This document shows positions 25,211 to 33,230 of a stretch of 64,000 nucleotides of DNA, piece after piece. A program made the translations under genes and the position numbers. Origin of the DNA: Pseudomonas asplenii (lineage in GTDB: Bacteria > Pseudomonadota > Gammaproteobacteria > Pseudomonadales > Pseudomonadaceae); contig NZ_JSYZ01000002.1 in assembly GCF_001293465.1 (NCBI RefSeq), forward strand, positions 373,367-437,366. Reading direction: 5' to 3'. The number at the start of each line of letters is the position of its first letter. Position 1 is the first letter of the stretch. The notes beneath the pieces are model-generated. The model worked only from the letters and a program-made list of their open reading frames with translations. It was not told where the DNA came from and ran no database searches.

Positions 25211-26173
25211 TCACTTGTAGAACAGATCGACGACCACCTCGGCGGAGAACGGCCCGGCCCTGGGGCGGTCACTGTTCCACACCAGTTCGGCATCGAAGCT
25301 GGCCGTGGCGGCATGGGTGCTGCCCAGCAGTTCGGCCAGGTGGAAGGAACGGTTGTACGGGATCGGCGCCCCGCCACCGGCCCTGACGATACGAATGCCG
25401 ACGCCGTCGTTGCCGTTGGGGATCAGCAACTCGCCGGCCAGGGTGCCCGACACCGGCTTGAGTCGCGCATCCAGGCTGAAGGCACTGTCGCAGGTACGGC
25501 TGGTGTGCAGGGCAAACGGACGCCGTTCGATCACCTGCCCAACGACCACGTTCTGGATCGCGACCCGCCCGAAATCGACGGTCTCGGGGATGACCTGCAA
25601 TTGCGCGTCACAGGCCACGAAGCGCAGGCCGCCGAGGTTGTTGATCACGTAGTTGAGCGAATTGCCGTCGCTGCCCGACCCACTGCCGCCATCGAGCTGG
25701 AACAGCCGGTAATCCTGCAATTGGCTGGCCACGCCCGAGGGTGGCGTCGGGCCGAACTTTTCGATGAACAGCGAGAAGCCCAGATTGAAACTCAGCGGCG
25801 CACAGGCCTGGGCGTTGCCGCAGGCCGGCAGGCTGCGGCCGGTGGCGATGCGGCCATGGCTCTGGCGATGGTCGACCCCGTCGAGAGTCAACCCCAGGCG
25901 AATGCCCTGGCCGACCACCTGGCGAGCCGGATTGAGGTAGAGATAGACCTCCTCCGTGGCGCCCGCCCCCTCCCTGATGCACTCGACCGCCAGATTGAGC
26001 GGCTCCGAACGCCAGACCAGCGTGCCGTTGGGCGACGACGCCGGAATCGCCACGCTGCTGCCGAGATCGGCACTGGCCACCAGCGCCCCGCTGCCTTGCA
26101 GGGTACAGGTGAGGGCAAAACAACTGGCGGGGCTGAGCAGGCCAAGCAGCAACAGGCAGCGTCGCCAGGTCAT
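25211..26173 (-). CDS. Fimbrial tip/adhesin-like subunit of chaperone-usher pilus
   Basis: A protein of about 320 residues with signal peptide MTWRRCLLLLGLLSPASCFA and two pilin-like parts. The C-terminal half (from about CDAQLQVIPETVDFGRVAIQNVVVGQ) is a pilin domain with a cysteine pair and a final alternating strand ending in a hydrophobic FYK. The N-terminal half is less clear and may be the receptor-binding domain. The ATG at 26173 has TAGGA 8 nt upstream; in-frame ATGs at 26182 and 26191 are possible, the latter overlapping the chaperone stop. Its distal position after a second chaperone fits a minor or tip subunit. Confidence 0.75.
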   Translation of the reverse strand: MTWRRCLLLLGLLSPASCFALTCTLQGSGALVASADLGSSVAIPASSPNGTLVWRSEPLNLAVECIREGAGATEEVYLYLNPARQVVGQGIRLGLTLDGVDHRQSHGRIATGRSLPACGNAQACAPLSFNLGFSLFIEKFGPTPPSGVASQLQDYRLFQLDGGSGSGSDGNSLNYVINNLGGLRFVACDAQLQVIPETVDFGRVAIQNVVVGQVIERRPFALHTSRTCDSAFSLDARLKPVSGTLAGELLIPNGNDGVGIRIVRAGGGAPIPYNRSFHLAELLGSTHAATASFDAELVWNSDRPRAGPFSAEVVVDLFYK

Positions 26174-26183
26174 GCGAGACATC

Positions 26184-26963
26184 CTAATCATGGGCGGATC
26201 CGTTCCGGGAAAGAGAAGCGTCGCCGACCAGCGACGCGTTGAAAGGTGCACCGAAATCGCATCGGGCACGGTAGGCACGCTGGCCACCGTAATCGGTCAG
26301 CGCGTTGAACCGCAGCCAGGCCGGACGGACCGCCAGGGCGCGGGAGCTGAGCAGCAGTTCACGGCGCCCGCCCGGCGGTATGAGCAGGTCATCACCGAGC
26401 GGGTGGCGGCCCTGCTCGCCGGCCAGTTCGAGGCCCAGCAGCGCCGCATGGAAGTCCGTCGGGTTCTCCACCTTGAGGCGGGGCACGCCGCTGGCATCGC
26501 GCTCCAGTCTCCAGCGCAGGCGTTGCGGGGTCTGTGCCGGATCACCGGCCAGACCCGCCGGGCGGAACAGCACGTTGATCCGCTGGCGGATGGCGATGCT
26601 CAAGCGACTGTCACCGGCCTGCGTCCGGGGGATTTCCATGACGTACAGGTGCAACAGCGACTCCCGTCCGGCCGGCATGCCCCGTCCTTCGTACATCAAC
26701 CGCAGCGCCTGCCGGCCTTCGGGCGCCAGCCGCGCGATCGGCGGCGTCAGCACGAACGGCAGGTGATTGGGGTGGCTGTCTTCGTGCCCCTCGAGCCAGG
26801 CCTGCAGCAACACCTCCTGGCGACCGCGATTGCGCGCCTCGATGCTCACATCGCGAAAGCGCCCGTCGAACACCAGGCGTGTGCCACTCAGGGACACGCT
26901 TGCCAGCACCGGCGCCGCCACGACCAGGCCCAGCAGCAGGCCGAATATCCGCAGACCGTTCAC
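26184..26963 (-). CDS. Periplasmic pilus assembly chaperone (second copy)
   Basis: A PapD-like chaperone of about 259 residues with a signal peptide (ending near PVLAS). It has the expected first domain (LVFDGRFRDVSIEARNRGRQEVLLQAWLE; LRLMYEGRGMPAGRESLLHLYVMEIP; IRQRINVLFRP, containing the alternating G1 strand that complements pilins) and a shorter second domain. The GTG at 26963 overlaps the usher stop (GTGA) and has GGGAGG 7 nt upstream. It probably serves the distal tip-like subunit rather than the major pilin. Confidence 0.87.
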   Translation of the reverse strand: MNGLRIFGLLLGLVVAAPVLASVSLSGTRLVFDGRFRDVSIEARNRGRQEVLLQAWLEGHEDSHPNHLPFVLTPPIARLAPEGRQALRLMYEGRGMPAGRESLLHLYVMEIPRTQAGDSRLSIAIRQRINVLFRPAGLAGDPAQTPQRLRWRLERDASGVPRLKVENPTDFHAALLGLELAGEQGRHPLGDDLLIPPGGRRELLLSSRALAVRPAWLRFNALTDYGGQRAYRARCDFGAPFNASLVGDASLSRNGSAHD

Positions 26964-29524
26964 CGGCACACCTCCCTGACCCGGTCGTAGGTCAGTTGCG
27001 GGTCCCGCGGCGGCAGACGGAACTGGAACTGGCAGCCATGCCCCGACCAGCGGACCTGCAGCGTTCCCTGTTCCTGCTCGCTGAGCACCAGGGCGCGACT
27101 GGTCGGGTCCACCACGGCGAGCACCTTGCCCTGGGCATCCTGGACGCTGGCACCGAACGGCAGGGCGCTGCCATCGGCCAGGCTCAGTTCGAACTGCACC
27201 CGGCGCCCGGCACTGGCCTTGAACAGCGCGTGGGTCGACGAACCACGACGTGGCACCACCTGCACGACGGCGTTGTCCACCTCGACATCGGCGCCCAGGC
27301 GGCGCGTGTCCAGGCTGACCCAGTTGGCCCGATAGGGCTGCACGTACGGCACCACGGCAAAGCCGTTGCGCCCGGTCTCGACGCCACCGAAGTTGTTGAA
27401 ATGCGCACCGCGCACACCCGGTACCTCGGCCAGCACGAAGGTGTCGCCCAGGGACTGCCCCAGGTTCACTCCGCCGGCATGGGCGACCAGCGACCCACGC
27501 GCGCCCAGGTTCCAGCTGTTGAAATCCTGGCCATGGCTGTAGCCGGCCTCGAAACGACCGACGGAGGTGGTGGCATTCACACTGGCGGAACCGGCACGGG
27601 CACCGCTGCCGTCATTGCCGGCCAGGACCGAGTAGAAGGCATTCCGGTCGAGCACGCGCCCGGTCAGGCCGGCCATCACGCTGGAGTCGCCCTGGTTGTC
27701 GCGCACTGCCGTCAGCGAGGCGCGGGTCGAGCGCTCATGCCGGCCCAGCGGCAACGACAGGGTCAGGGTGAACTGGTGGTCAGTGGCGACCCGGCCGTCG
27801 AGATCGGCCGAACGGGTGCGATCCAGGGACAGGCTGTAGCTCAGATCGCGCCAGTAGCCGCCATAGGTGGCGTTGAACTGGCGCGACTTGCCCGGCAGGT
27901 TCCAGTAGCGCTGCTCCAGGGCGGTAAAGCTGAAGGTCCCCGTTTCCAGGGGTTGGCTGAGGGTGATGTCGAAACGGTCACGGGCCCGGCCGAGCGAAGT
28001 GCGCGTCAGATTGCTGCGTTCCTCCACGTGCTGCTCGAAGCTGCGGTAGTGCTCGCTGGAGTAACGATAACCGGCCAGGGCGAAGGTGGTCCGGGTGGCA
28101 TTCAGGGTATTGGCATAACGCAGGCGCAGGCTCTTGCCGCCCAGGTCGGTAGCGCCCTGGTGACTGACCGAATGGGTCAGGTCGGCCGACACCGCGCCCA
28201 CGCCGGTGTTGACCCCCACCCCGAGGTTGCTGGCCTCGAACCCGTCCGCCACCTGCACCCCACCAAAACCGCTGAGCCGTTCACTCAAGCCGTAGATCAG
28301 GGTGGTACTGGCAAATCCGGGGTTCATCTGCCGACTGTCGTTGCTGTCGTACTCGCCGGCCTCGACGCTGTAGCTGAAGGAGCCCTTGGGCAGCATCAAC
28401 GGCAGCGAGGCGAATGCCTGGACGAAGGTACGTTGCCGGCCATCCGCCTCGATCACCGTTACCAGCAGGTCGCCGTTGGAACCACTGGGATAGAAGTCAC
28501 TGATCTCGAACGGGCCGGGCGGCACGTTCGCGCTGTACAGCAGGTAACCGGCCTGGCGAATCTCCACGGTGGCGTTGCTTTCGGCGACGCCCCGGATGAC
28601 CGGCGCATAGACCCGCTCGCTGTCGGGCAGCATGCCGTCGTCCGATGCCACCTGGACGCCACGGAAACGTACGCTGTCGAACACCCGTGAGTCGGTGTAG
28701 GTCTCGCCCAGGGTCAGTTGGCCCTTCCAGGCGGTCAGGTCGCGCTGGGCGTAGGTCTGGTTGCTGGTGAAGCGGGTGGACTGCAAGTCGCCATGGACCA
28801 GCGAGGATTCGTTGCGCAAGCGCCAGGGCCCGAGGTTCAGGCCATTGCGCAGGCCCAGGTAGTAGCTGTCGGTCTTCTGCCGATCGAACTCGCGGCGATT
28901 GCCGTTTAAGGAATAGCTGACGAAAGCACTGTTGACGCCCTGGTCCCACAGCTCCGGCGACAGGTAGCCACGGGCATCGCGCCGCAGGGCGACCTGCGGC
29001 ACGCTGAGGTTGAGGGCCAGGCTGTTGGGCTGGTAGTCGACACTGGCCCGCTCCAGTTGGCCGAGGTCGAAACACTGCTCGCCCGCACTCTCCGGCGACA
29101 CCCTGCCCAGGCTGGCCAGGCGTTCGGTATCCAGCCCCAGGTCCCGCAGCAGGTCCGGGGTCAGGCAGGGCTCGACCCGCCCGCTGGAGCTGTCCCGATT
29201 GAAACGCACATCACGACGGGCACTGAGGACCCGGTTCAGGTAGATATCCACCCGATAGAGGCCCGGCAGTACGCTGTTACCCTCCAGAAACGCGCGGATA
29301 TCCGCCGGCTGCTCGCCACCATGGATGAACGCGGTATTGAACCGCAGGCCCTCTTCGACCGGCTCGGCCAGCGCCACGTCCGGCACCAGCAGGAACAGCC
29401 CCAGGGACAGTGGCAGGCGTGCCTGCCGATTCACGTTCTGCAACAGGGGGAATGTCGCGGCCTCCGTTTTCCCGCGACACGATGACACCAGAACTTCCTT
29501 TGTTCTTCGATAGAGCCAGTCCAT
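26960..29524 (-). CDS. Outer-membrane fimbrial usher
   Basis: An 854-residue usher of the chaperone-usher pathway. The N-terminal periplasmic domain shows FNTAFIHGGEQPADIRAFLEGNSVLPGLYRVDIYLN; this is followed by a long beta-barrel with the plug domain region (APVIRGVAESNATVEIRQAGYLLYSANVPPGPFEISDFYPSGSNGDL, a conserved usher signature). The C-terminal domain ends near RDPQLTYDRVREVC. It secretes and polymerises subunits delivered by the flanking chaperones. The ATG at 29524 has GAAGG 6 nt upstream. The gene lies 113 nt after the first chaperone gene. Confidence 0.92.
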   Translation of the reverse strand: MDWLYRRTKEVLVSSCRGKTEAATFPLLQNVNRQARLPLSLGLFLLVPDVALAEPVEEGLRFNTAFIHGGEQPADIRAFLEGNSVLPGLYRVDIYLNRVLSARRDVRFNRDSSSGRVEPCLTPDLLRDLGLDTERLASLGRVSPESAGEQCFDLGQLERASVDYQPNSLALNLSVPQVALRRDARGYLSPELWDQGVNSAFVSYSLNGNRREFDRQKTDSYYLGLRNGLNLGPWRLRNESSLVHGDLQSTRFTSNQTYAQRDLTAWKGQLTLGETYTDSRVFDSVRFRGVQVASDDGMLPDSERVYAPVIRGVAESNATVEIRQAGYLLYSANVPPGPFEISDFYPSGSNGDLLVTVIEADGRQRTFVQAFASLPLMLPKGSFSYSVEAGEYDSNDSRQMNPGFASTTLIYGLSERLSGFGGVQVADGFEASNLGVGVNTGVGAVSADLTHSVSHQGATDLGGKSLRLRYANTLNATRTTFALAGYRYSSEHYRSFEQHVEERSNLTRTSLGRARDRFDITLSQPLETGTFSFTALEQRYWNLPGKSRQFNATYGGYWRDLSYSLSLDRTRSADLDGRVATDHQFTLTLSLPLGRHERSTRASLTAVRDNQGDSSVMAGLTGRVLDRNAFYSVLAGNDGSGARAGSASVNATTSVGRFEAGYSHGQDFNSWNLGARGSLVAHAGGVNLGQSLGDTFVLAEVPGVRGAHFNNFGGVETGRNGFAVVPYVQPYRANWVSLDTRRLGADVEVDNAVVQVVPRRGSSTHALFKASAGRRVQFELSLADGSALPFGASVQDAQGKVLAVVDPTSRALVLSEQEQGTLQVRWSGHGCQFQFRLPPRDPQLTYDRVREVCR

Positions 29525-29637
29525 TTGCAACCTTCACTCAATGTCTTGAGATATTTGTTAAAGGCGAACGCCTCCGCGCACAGGCTCTTGCGAGGGTGCG
29601 GCCATTTTCAAAAAGGGGTGGGTGGGAGACGGCGGCG

Positions 29638-30366
29638 CTAATCCTCGACCCACAGGGCCTGGCCGGTTTTCCAGTCGGAAAGTCGATAGGCCACGACGGC
29701 ACCGTGGTCGTTGATACTCTTGAAACTCAGCCGAGCCTGCTGCGGCGTCACCGACACCGGCAGGCTGAACTCCCGCGCCTGTCCGGGCGCCAGCATCGAG
29801 TTGCGGTGATGCAGCAGTCTGCTCTCATCACCGAACAGCTCGATATCCACCAGAGTGACGTGAAACGGCCCGGGGTTGCTCGCCACCAGGACACCTCCGG
29901 GCTTGAGGCGCCAACGGACTTGCCGGGGCGCCAGTTCCGGGTCGGCCATCAACTGGCGGGGGCGATAGAACACCTTGATACGCTGGCGAATACCGATCTG
30001 CAGCGTGTTCTCCTGTTCGCTGGCCTGGGGTATCTCCTGGACATTCAGCCAGAACAGCGACTCCCGGTCAGTCGGCATGTCGGCCCCGGAGTGAATGATC
30101 CGTACCGTCTGCCGCCCGCCACCCGACAACGGCACCAGGGCCGGGACGACGGCAAACGGCAGGTCCGCCGCTGTCGCATCGTCTGCCTCCAGCCAGGACT
30201 GCAAGAGGATGGTGGACTTGTTGCGGTTCGACACACTGAGCACCGCTTCCCTGTCCTGCGCCGGGTACACCAGCCGGGTGCTGTTCAGCACGATCCCGGC
30301 CTGGGCATGCCCCCACGCCCACGCGACCAGCGCCACGCCGATCATCGATCTCGTCAACTTGCGCAT
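29638..30366 (-). CDS. Periplasmic pilus assembly chaperone (first copy)
   Basis: A PapD-like chaperone of about 242 residues with signal peptide (cleavage near AQAG). Domain 1 motifs are LNSTRLVYPAQDREAVLSVSNRNKSTILLQSWLE, RIIHSGADMPTDRESLFWLNVQEIP and IGIRQRIKVFYRP; domain 2 includes NPGPFHVTLVDIEL. It stabilises pilins by donor-strand complementation in the periplasm. Start at 30366 has GGA 7 nt upstream; an ATG at 30378 is also in frame. It follows the pilin gene by 58 nt, in the usual pilin-chaperone-usher order. Confidence 0.88.
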   Translation of the reverse strand: MRKLTRSMIGVALVAWAWGHAQAGIVLNSTRLVYPAQDREAVLSVSNRNKSTILLQSWLEADDATAADLPFAVVPALVPLSGGGRQTVRIIHSGADMPTDRESLFWLNVQEIPQASEQENTLQIGIRQRIKVFYRPRQLMADPELAPRQVRWRLKPGGVLVASNPGPFHVTLVDIELFGDESRLLHHRNSMLAPGQAREFSLPVSVTPQQARLSFKSINDHGAVVAYRLSDWKTGQALWVED

Positions 30367-30424
30367 GTTGCGTTCCATCTGTTCGGAAGAAACGGAGCCT
30401 TGCAGCTCCGTTCAGGCCCATGAC

Positions 30425-30982
30425 TCAGTTGTAGGTCAGCACGAAGGGCACGGTGCCCGTGGCTGCGCCAGGCACGGTGGACACGCCGTTCTTCACGAAC
30501 AGTGCACGCAGCGACAGGGTGCCGCTGGAGCCGCTGCCGCTGGGTTGCAGAATGCCGTCGATGGTGTCGGTGGGGTCCTGGATATTCAGGAAGTTATCGT
30601 TATCCCGACGAACCAGGCCGATACCAACGCCTCTGGCGGCACCGCTGGTCGGCAGCAGGTAGGGGTCGCCCTGATCGACCTGGGCCGGGCGGAATGACAT
30701 GTGCACGGTGCTTTCAGCCGCCGGCTGCAGGCAGGTCACCAGCAGGTCGATATCCTTGGCCGTGCCCAGGCGGGACTCGGTACGGTTGCCAATATCGGCA
30801 AAGGAAACCCGTCCGAGATCGACCGGGATATTGTCGGCCGAACCGCCCCCGGAAGACACCTCGCAACTGGTGTTGGTCAGTGCACCGGTAAAGTTCAGCG
30901 TGCCACCGTTGGCCGCGTGGGCGGAGCCCGCCACGCCAAGGGCTGAACCCAATAGAACCAACATCACGGAAATCTTTTTCAT
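30425..30982 (-). CDS. Major fimbrial subunit (type 1 pilin family)
   Basis: A 185-residue secreted pilin with signal peptide MKKISVMLVLLGSALGVAGSAHA. The mature protein has the donor strand followed by GTLNFTGALTNTSCEV, a disulfide partner in LLVTCLQP, and the conserved C-terminal strand TGTVPFVLTYN used for chaperone and usher recognition. The ATG at 30982 starts the signal peptide; upstream in-frame sequence is not family-like. It is the first gene of the fimbrial operon; a promoter should lie in the AT-rich 410 nt upstream. Confidence 0.88.
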   Translation of the reverse strand: MKKISVMLVLLGSALGVAGSAHAANGGTLNFTGALTNTSCEVSSGGGSADNIPVDLGRVSFADIGNRTESRLGTAKDIDLLVTCLQPAAESTVHMSFRPAQVDQGDPYLLPTSGAARGVGIGLVRRDNDNFLNIQDPTDTIDGILQPSGSGSSGTLSLRALFVKNGVSTVPGAATGTVPFVLTYN

Positions 30983-31392
30983 GCGAACACAATCCTTCGA
31001 GTTAATCGTTTGCACCCATCACTTGGGTGGCGGCCAATATAGTCGGGGATCGTCATTCGAACTATCAGATCCGGCCTTATTCAAGGGGCCGATTCAACCC
31101 GCCGCCAGGACATCTGCCTCCGTCAGAAGAAAATGTCATTCGACGGACACAGAAAAGTGACCACGACAGTGTTTAAGATTAAAAAGACTATCGATGAAAG
31201 CCGCCATCAGCAAACTCACGAAAAGCACAAAAGCAAAATCATCGATATCTTTTTAATTATATCGATCAACAGGTTAGGCAGGCCGATCGCGAAGAGAGTG
31301 AGGCAATGTCAACTTGATGCCGGATATTTCGCAATACTGCACCCGCCTTTATACGGCCAGGATAATACTGATGTCATGCCACACGTTCAGTT
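30983..31392. other. AT-rich intergenic region upstream of the fimbrial operon
   Basis: This 410-nt stretch has no supported gene and is clearly richer in A and T than the flanking genes. It contains three copies of ATCGAT, near 31191, 31239 and 31261, the last two inside an AT-rich block typical of H-NS/MvaT-type silencing sites upstream of fimbrial operons. No definite -35/-10 pair was identified. Confidence 0.4.
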
Positions 31393-31716
31393 CTATAGAT
31401 ACGTGATTGTCACGACTCCCTGCGGGGACAGCTTTTTCACGCTGGGAGCCTTGCCTGGCAAGGGTTGGAAGCGAGTGCTAAAGGGCAATATGCCATTACC
31501 ACAGGCATTATCCGCAGTATCAACCCACAGTGTTACACCGGGTGCGACCTTGAGACGTTCAGAAACGCCATGGTTATGTACCGAGGCCGATGTCACCTCA
31601 CACGCCGCCTCGACAATCTGGCCACTGAAACGAATTTGCCCGGCATTGGCCGCCGCCACACTGGAGCAAACTCCCATCAACAACAGGACACCAAATACCG
31701 ATAGTGTGTATTTCAT
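31393..31716 (-). CDS. Short fimbrial-type protein, miniature pilin
   Basis: A 107-residue protein with signal peptide (MKYTLSVFGVLLLMGVCSSVAAA) and a compact pilin-like mature part. It begins GQIRFSGQIVEAACEV, keeps a second cysteine in TADNACGNG, and ends with an alternating strand (QGVVTITYL) like that of the major pilin. It lacks roughly 80 residues from the middle compared with the 185-residue pilin downstream. The ATG at 31716 has GGGAG upstream. It could be a pilus terminator, an initiator or a decayed pilin; the reading frame is intact. Confidence 0.7.
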   Translation of the reverse strand: MKYTLSVFGVLLLMGVCSSVAAANAGQIRFSGQIVEAACEVTSASVHNHGVSERLKVAPGVTLWVDTADNACGNGILPFSTRFQPLPGKAPSVKKLSPQGVVTITYL

Positions 31717-32066
31717 ATCAACCACTCCCAAACAGGGTGACCCCCATATCAATTAAAGCCCACGCGAGCGCACTCCACCGAAAAAACGAGGAATATCCGT
31801 AGGACTTCTTATATTCAATTAAACATACGACCCCGGAACACAACGCCTGCACAGACATGTCCATTAAAAAGCAGGCAGCCGATAACCCGGTCTATATCCC
31901 GCTTTATCGTCTGCAACACTTATTTCTTTAATGACTGTCCAGGCGGGCCGTAGCTGACAGCCGTGTCAGTTAGCCGTCACCGTGCTGACCGGATAGCGGG
32001 GTTATAAAGAGGCTACTGTTCTGCCAGCATTGGCCTTCCTTCCATTCGTACCGGCGTTTTGACACC
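31717..32066. promoter_or_regulatory. Divergent region between miniature pilin and RND efflux operon
   Basis: This 350-nt stretch has no gene. Its left part is AT-rich like the rest of the fimbrial region, and its right part contains the inverted repeat at 31954-31969 and a TATAAA at 32003-32008 that may be the -10 of the efflux operon. Confidence 0.5.
31954..31969. promoter_or_regulatory. CusR/CopR-type operator upstream of efflux operon
   Basis: CTGACA-GCCG-TGTCAG is a perfect dyad whose core TGACA-N4-TGTCA matches the spacing of CusR boxes. It lies about 44 bp upstream of a TATAAA element and about 100 bp before the first gene of an operon that encodes a CusR-like response regulator, so autoregulation is likely. 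Confidence 0.6.
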
Positions 32067-33230
32067 ATGCACATCCCGAAGAAAACCCTGTTGGGCCTTG
32101 CCGCGATCCTGGTGGCGGCCGCCGGTGCCACCTGGACATTGACCCGCACCGCTCCCGTCCGGCACGCCGGCAGCGCGCCGATCCCGGTCAAGGTCATCCA
32201 CGTGGTGCAACAGGACGTCCCGCGTTATGCCAGCGGCATCGGTACGGCCCTGTCACTGCACAGCGTGGTGATCCGCCCACAGATCGATGGCATCCTCACC
32301 CGCCTGCTGGTCAAGGAAGGGCAACTGGTCAAGGAAGGCGACCTGCTGGCGACCCTTGACGACCGCTCGATCCAGGCCAGCCTGTCCCAGGCCAAGGCAC
32401 AACTGGCGCAGAGCCAGGCGCAATTGCAGGTGGCCGAGGTCGACCTCAAGCGCTACAGGCAGTTGACCGTCGACAACGGGATCTCGAAGCAGACCTACGA
32501 CCAGCAGCAGGCCCTGGTCAACCAGCTCAAGGCCACCACCCTCGGCAACCAGGCGGCGATTGACGCGGCGCAGGTGCAACTGTCCTATACCCGGATCCGT
32601 TCGCCGGTGACCGGCCGGGTCGGTATCCGCTCCGTCGATGAGGGCAACTTCCTGCGCATGAGTGATGCCCAGGGCCTGTTTTCCGTGACCCAGATCGATC
32701 CGATCGCCGTGGAGTTCTCCCTCCCGCAACAGATGCTGCCAACCCTGCAGGGGCTGCTTGGCGCCGACAGGCCGGCAGCGGTGAAAGCCTACCTGGGCGA
32801 CGAAGGCCACGGTGACAGCCTGCTCGGCTCCGGTCATCTGACGCTGATCGACAATCAGGTCTCGGCCACCACCGGCACCATCAAGGCCAAGGCCGAGTTC
32901 AACAACCCGGGTCAGAAGCTGTGGCCGGGCCAACTGGTCAATATCAAGATCCAGACCGCCCTCGACCGCGGCGCCCTGGTGGTGCCTCCGACGGTGGTGC
33001 AACGCGGCCTGGACGGCTACTTCGTCTACCGGGTCAAGGACAAGGGCGTGGAAGTGGTGCCGGTCCAGGTGCCTTACCAGGACAGCGAACAGAACATCAT
33101 CCAGGGCGTGCAGGCCGGCGATCAGTTGGTCAGCGACGGCCAGTCGCGACTCAAGCCCGGCGCCCTGGTCGAGATACTCGGTGCGCCCAGGCTGGCCGGG
33201 CAGGCCGTGGCCGGAGAACCCAAGCCATGA
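32067..33230 (+). CDS. RND efflux periplasmic adaptor subunit
   Basis: A 387-residue membrane-fusion protein of the MdtA/AcrA type. After an N-terminal membrane anchor it has the lipoyl half-motifs (VVIRPQIDGILTRLLVKEGQLVKEGDLLATLD and YTRIRSPVTGRVGIRSVDEG) around an alpha-hairpin with coiled-coil character, then beta-barrel and membrane-proximal domains. It bridges the RND pump to an outer-membrane channel. It is first in an operon with the pump, overlapping it by 4 nt. No lipobox is seen, so it should be membrane-anchored by its signal-like helix. Confidence 0.92.
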   Translation: MHIPKKTLLGLAAILVAAAGATWTLTRTAPVRHAGSAPIPVKVIHVVQQDVPRYASGIGTALSLHSVVIRPQIDGILTRLLVKEGQLVKEGDLLATLDDRSIQASLSQAKAQLAQSQAQLQVAEVDLKRYRQLTVDNGISKQTYDQQQALVNQLKATTLGNQAAIDAAQVQLSYTRIRSPVTGRVGIRSVDEGNFLRMSDAQGLFSVTQIDPIAVEFSLPQQMLPTLQGLLGADRPAAVKAYLGDEGHGDSLLGSGHLTLIDNQVSATTGTIKAKAEFNNPGQKLWPGQLVNIKIQTALDRGALVVPPTVVQRGLDGYFVYRVKDKGVEVVPVQVPYQDSEQNIIQGVQAGDQLVSDGQSRLKPGALVEILGAPRLAGQAVAGEPKP

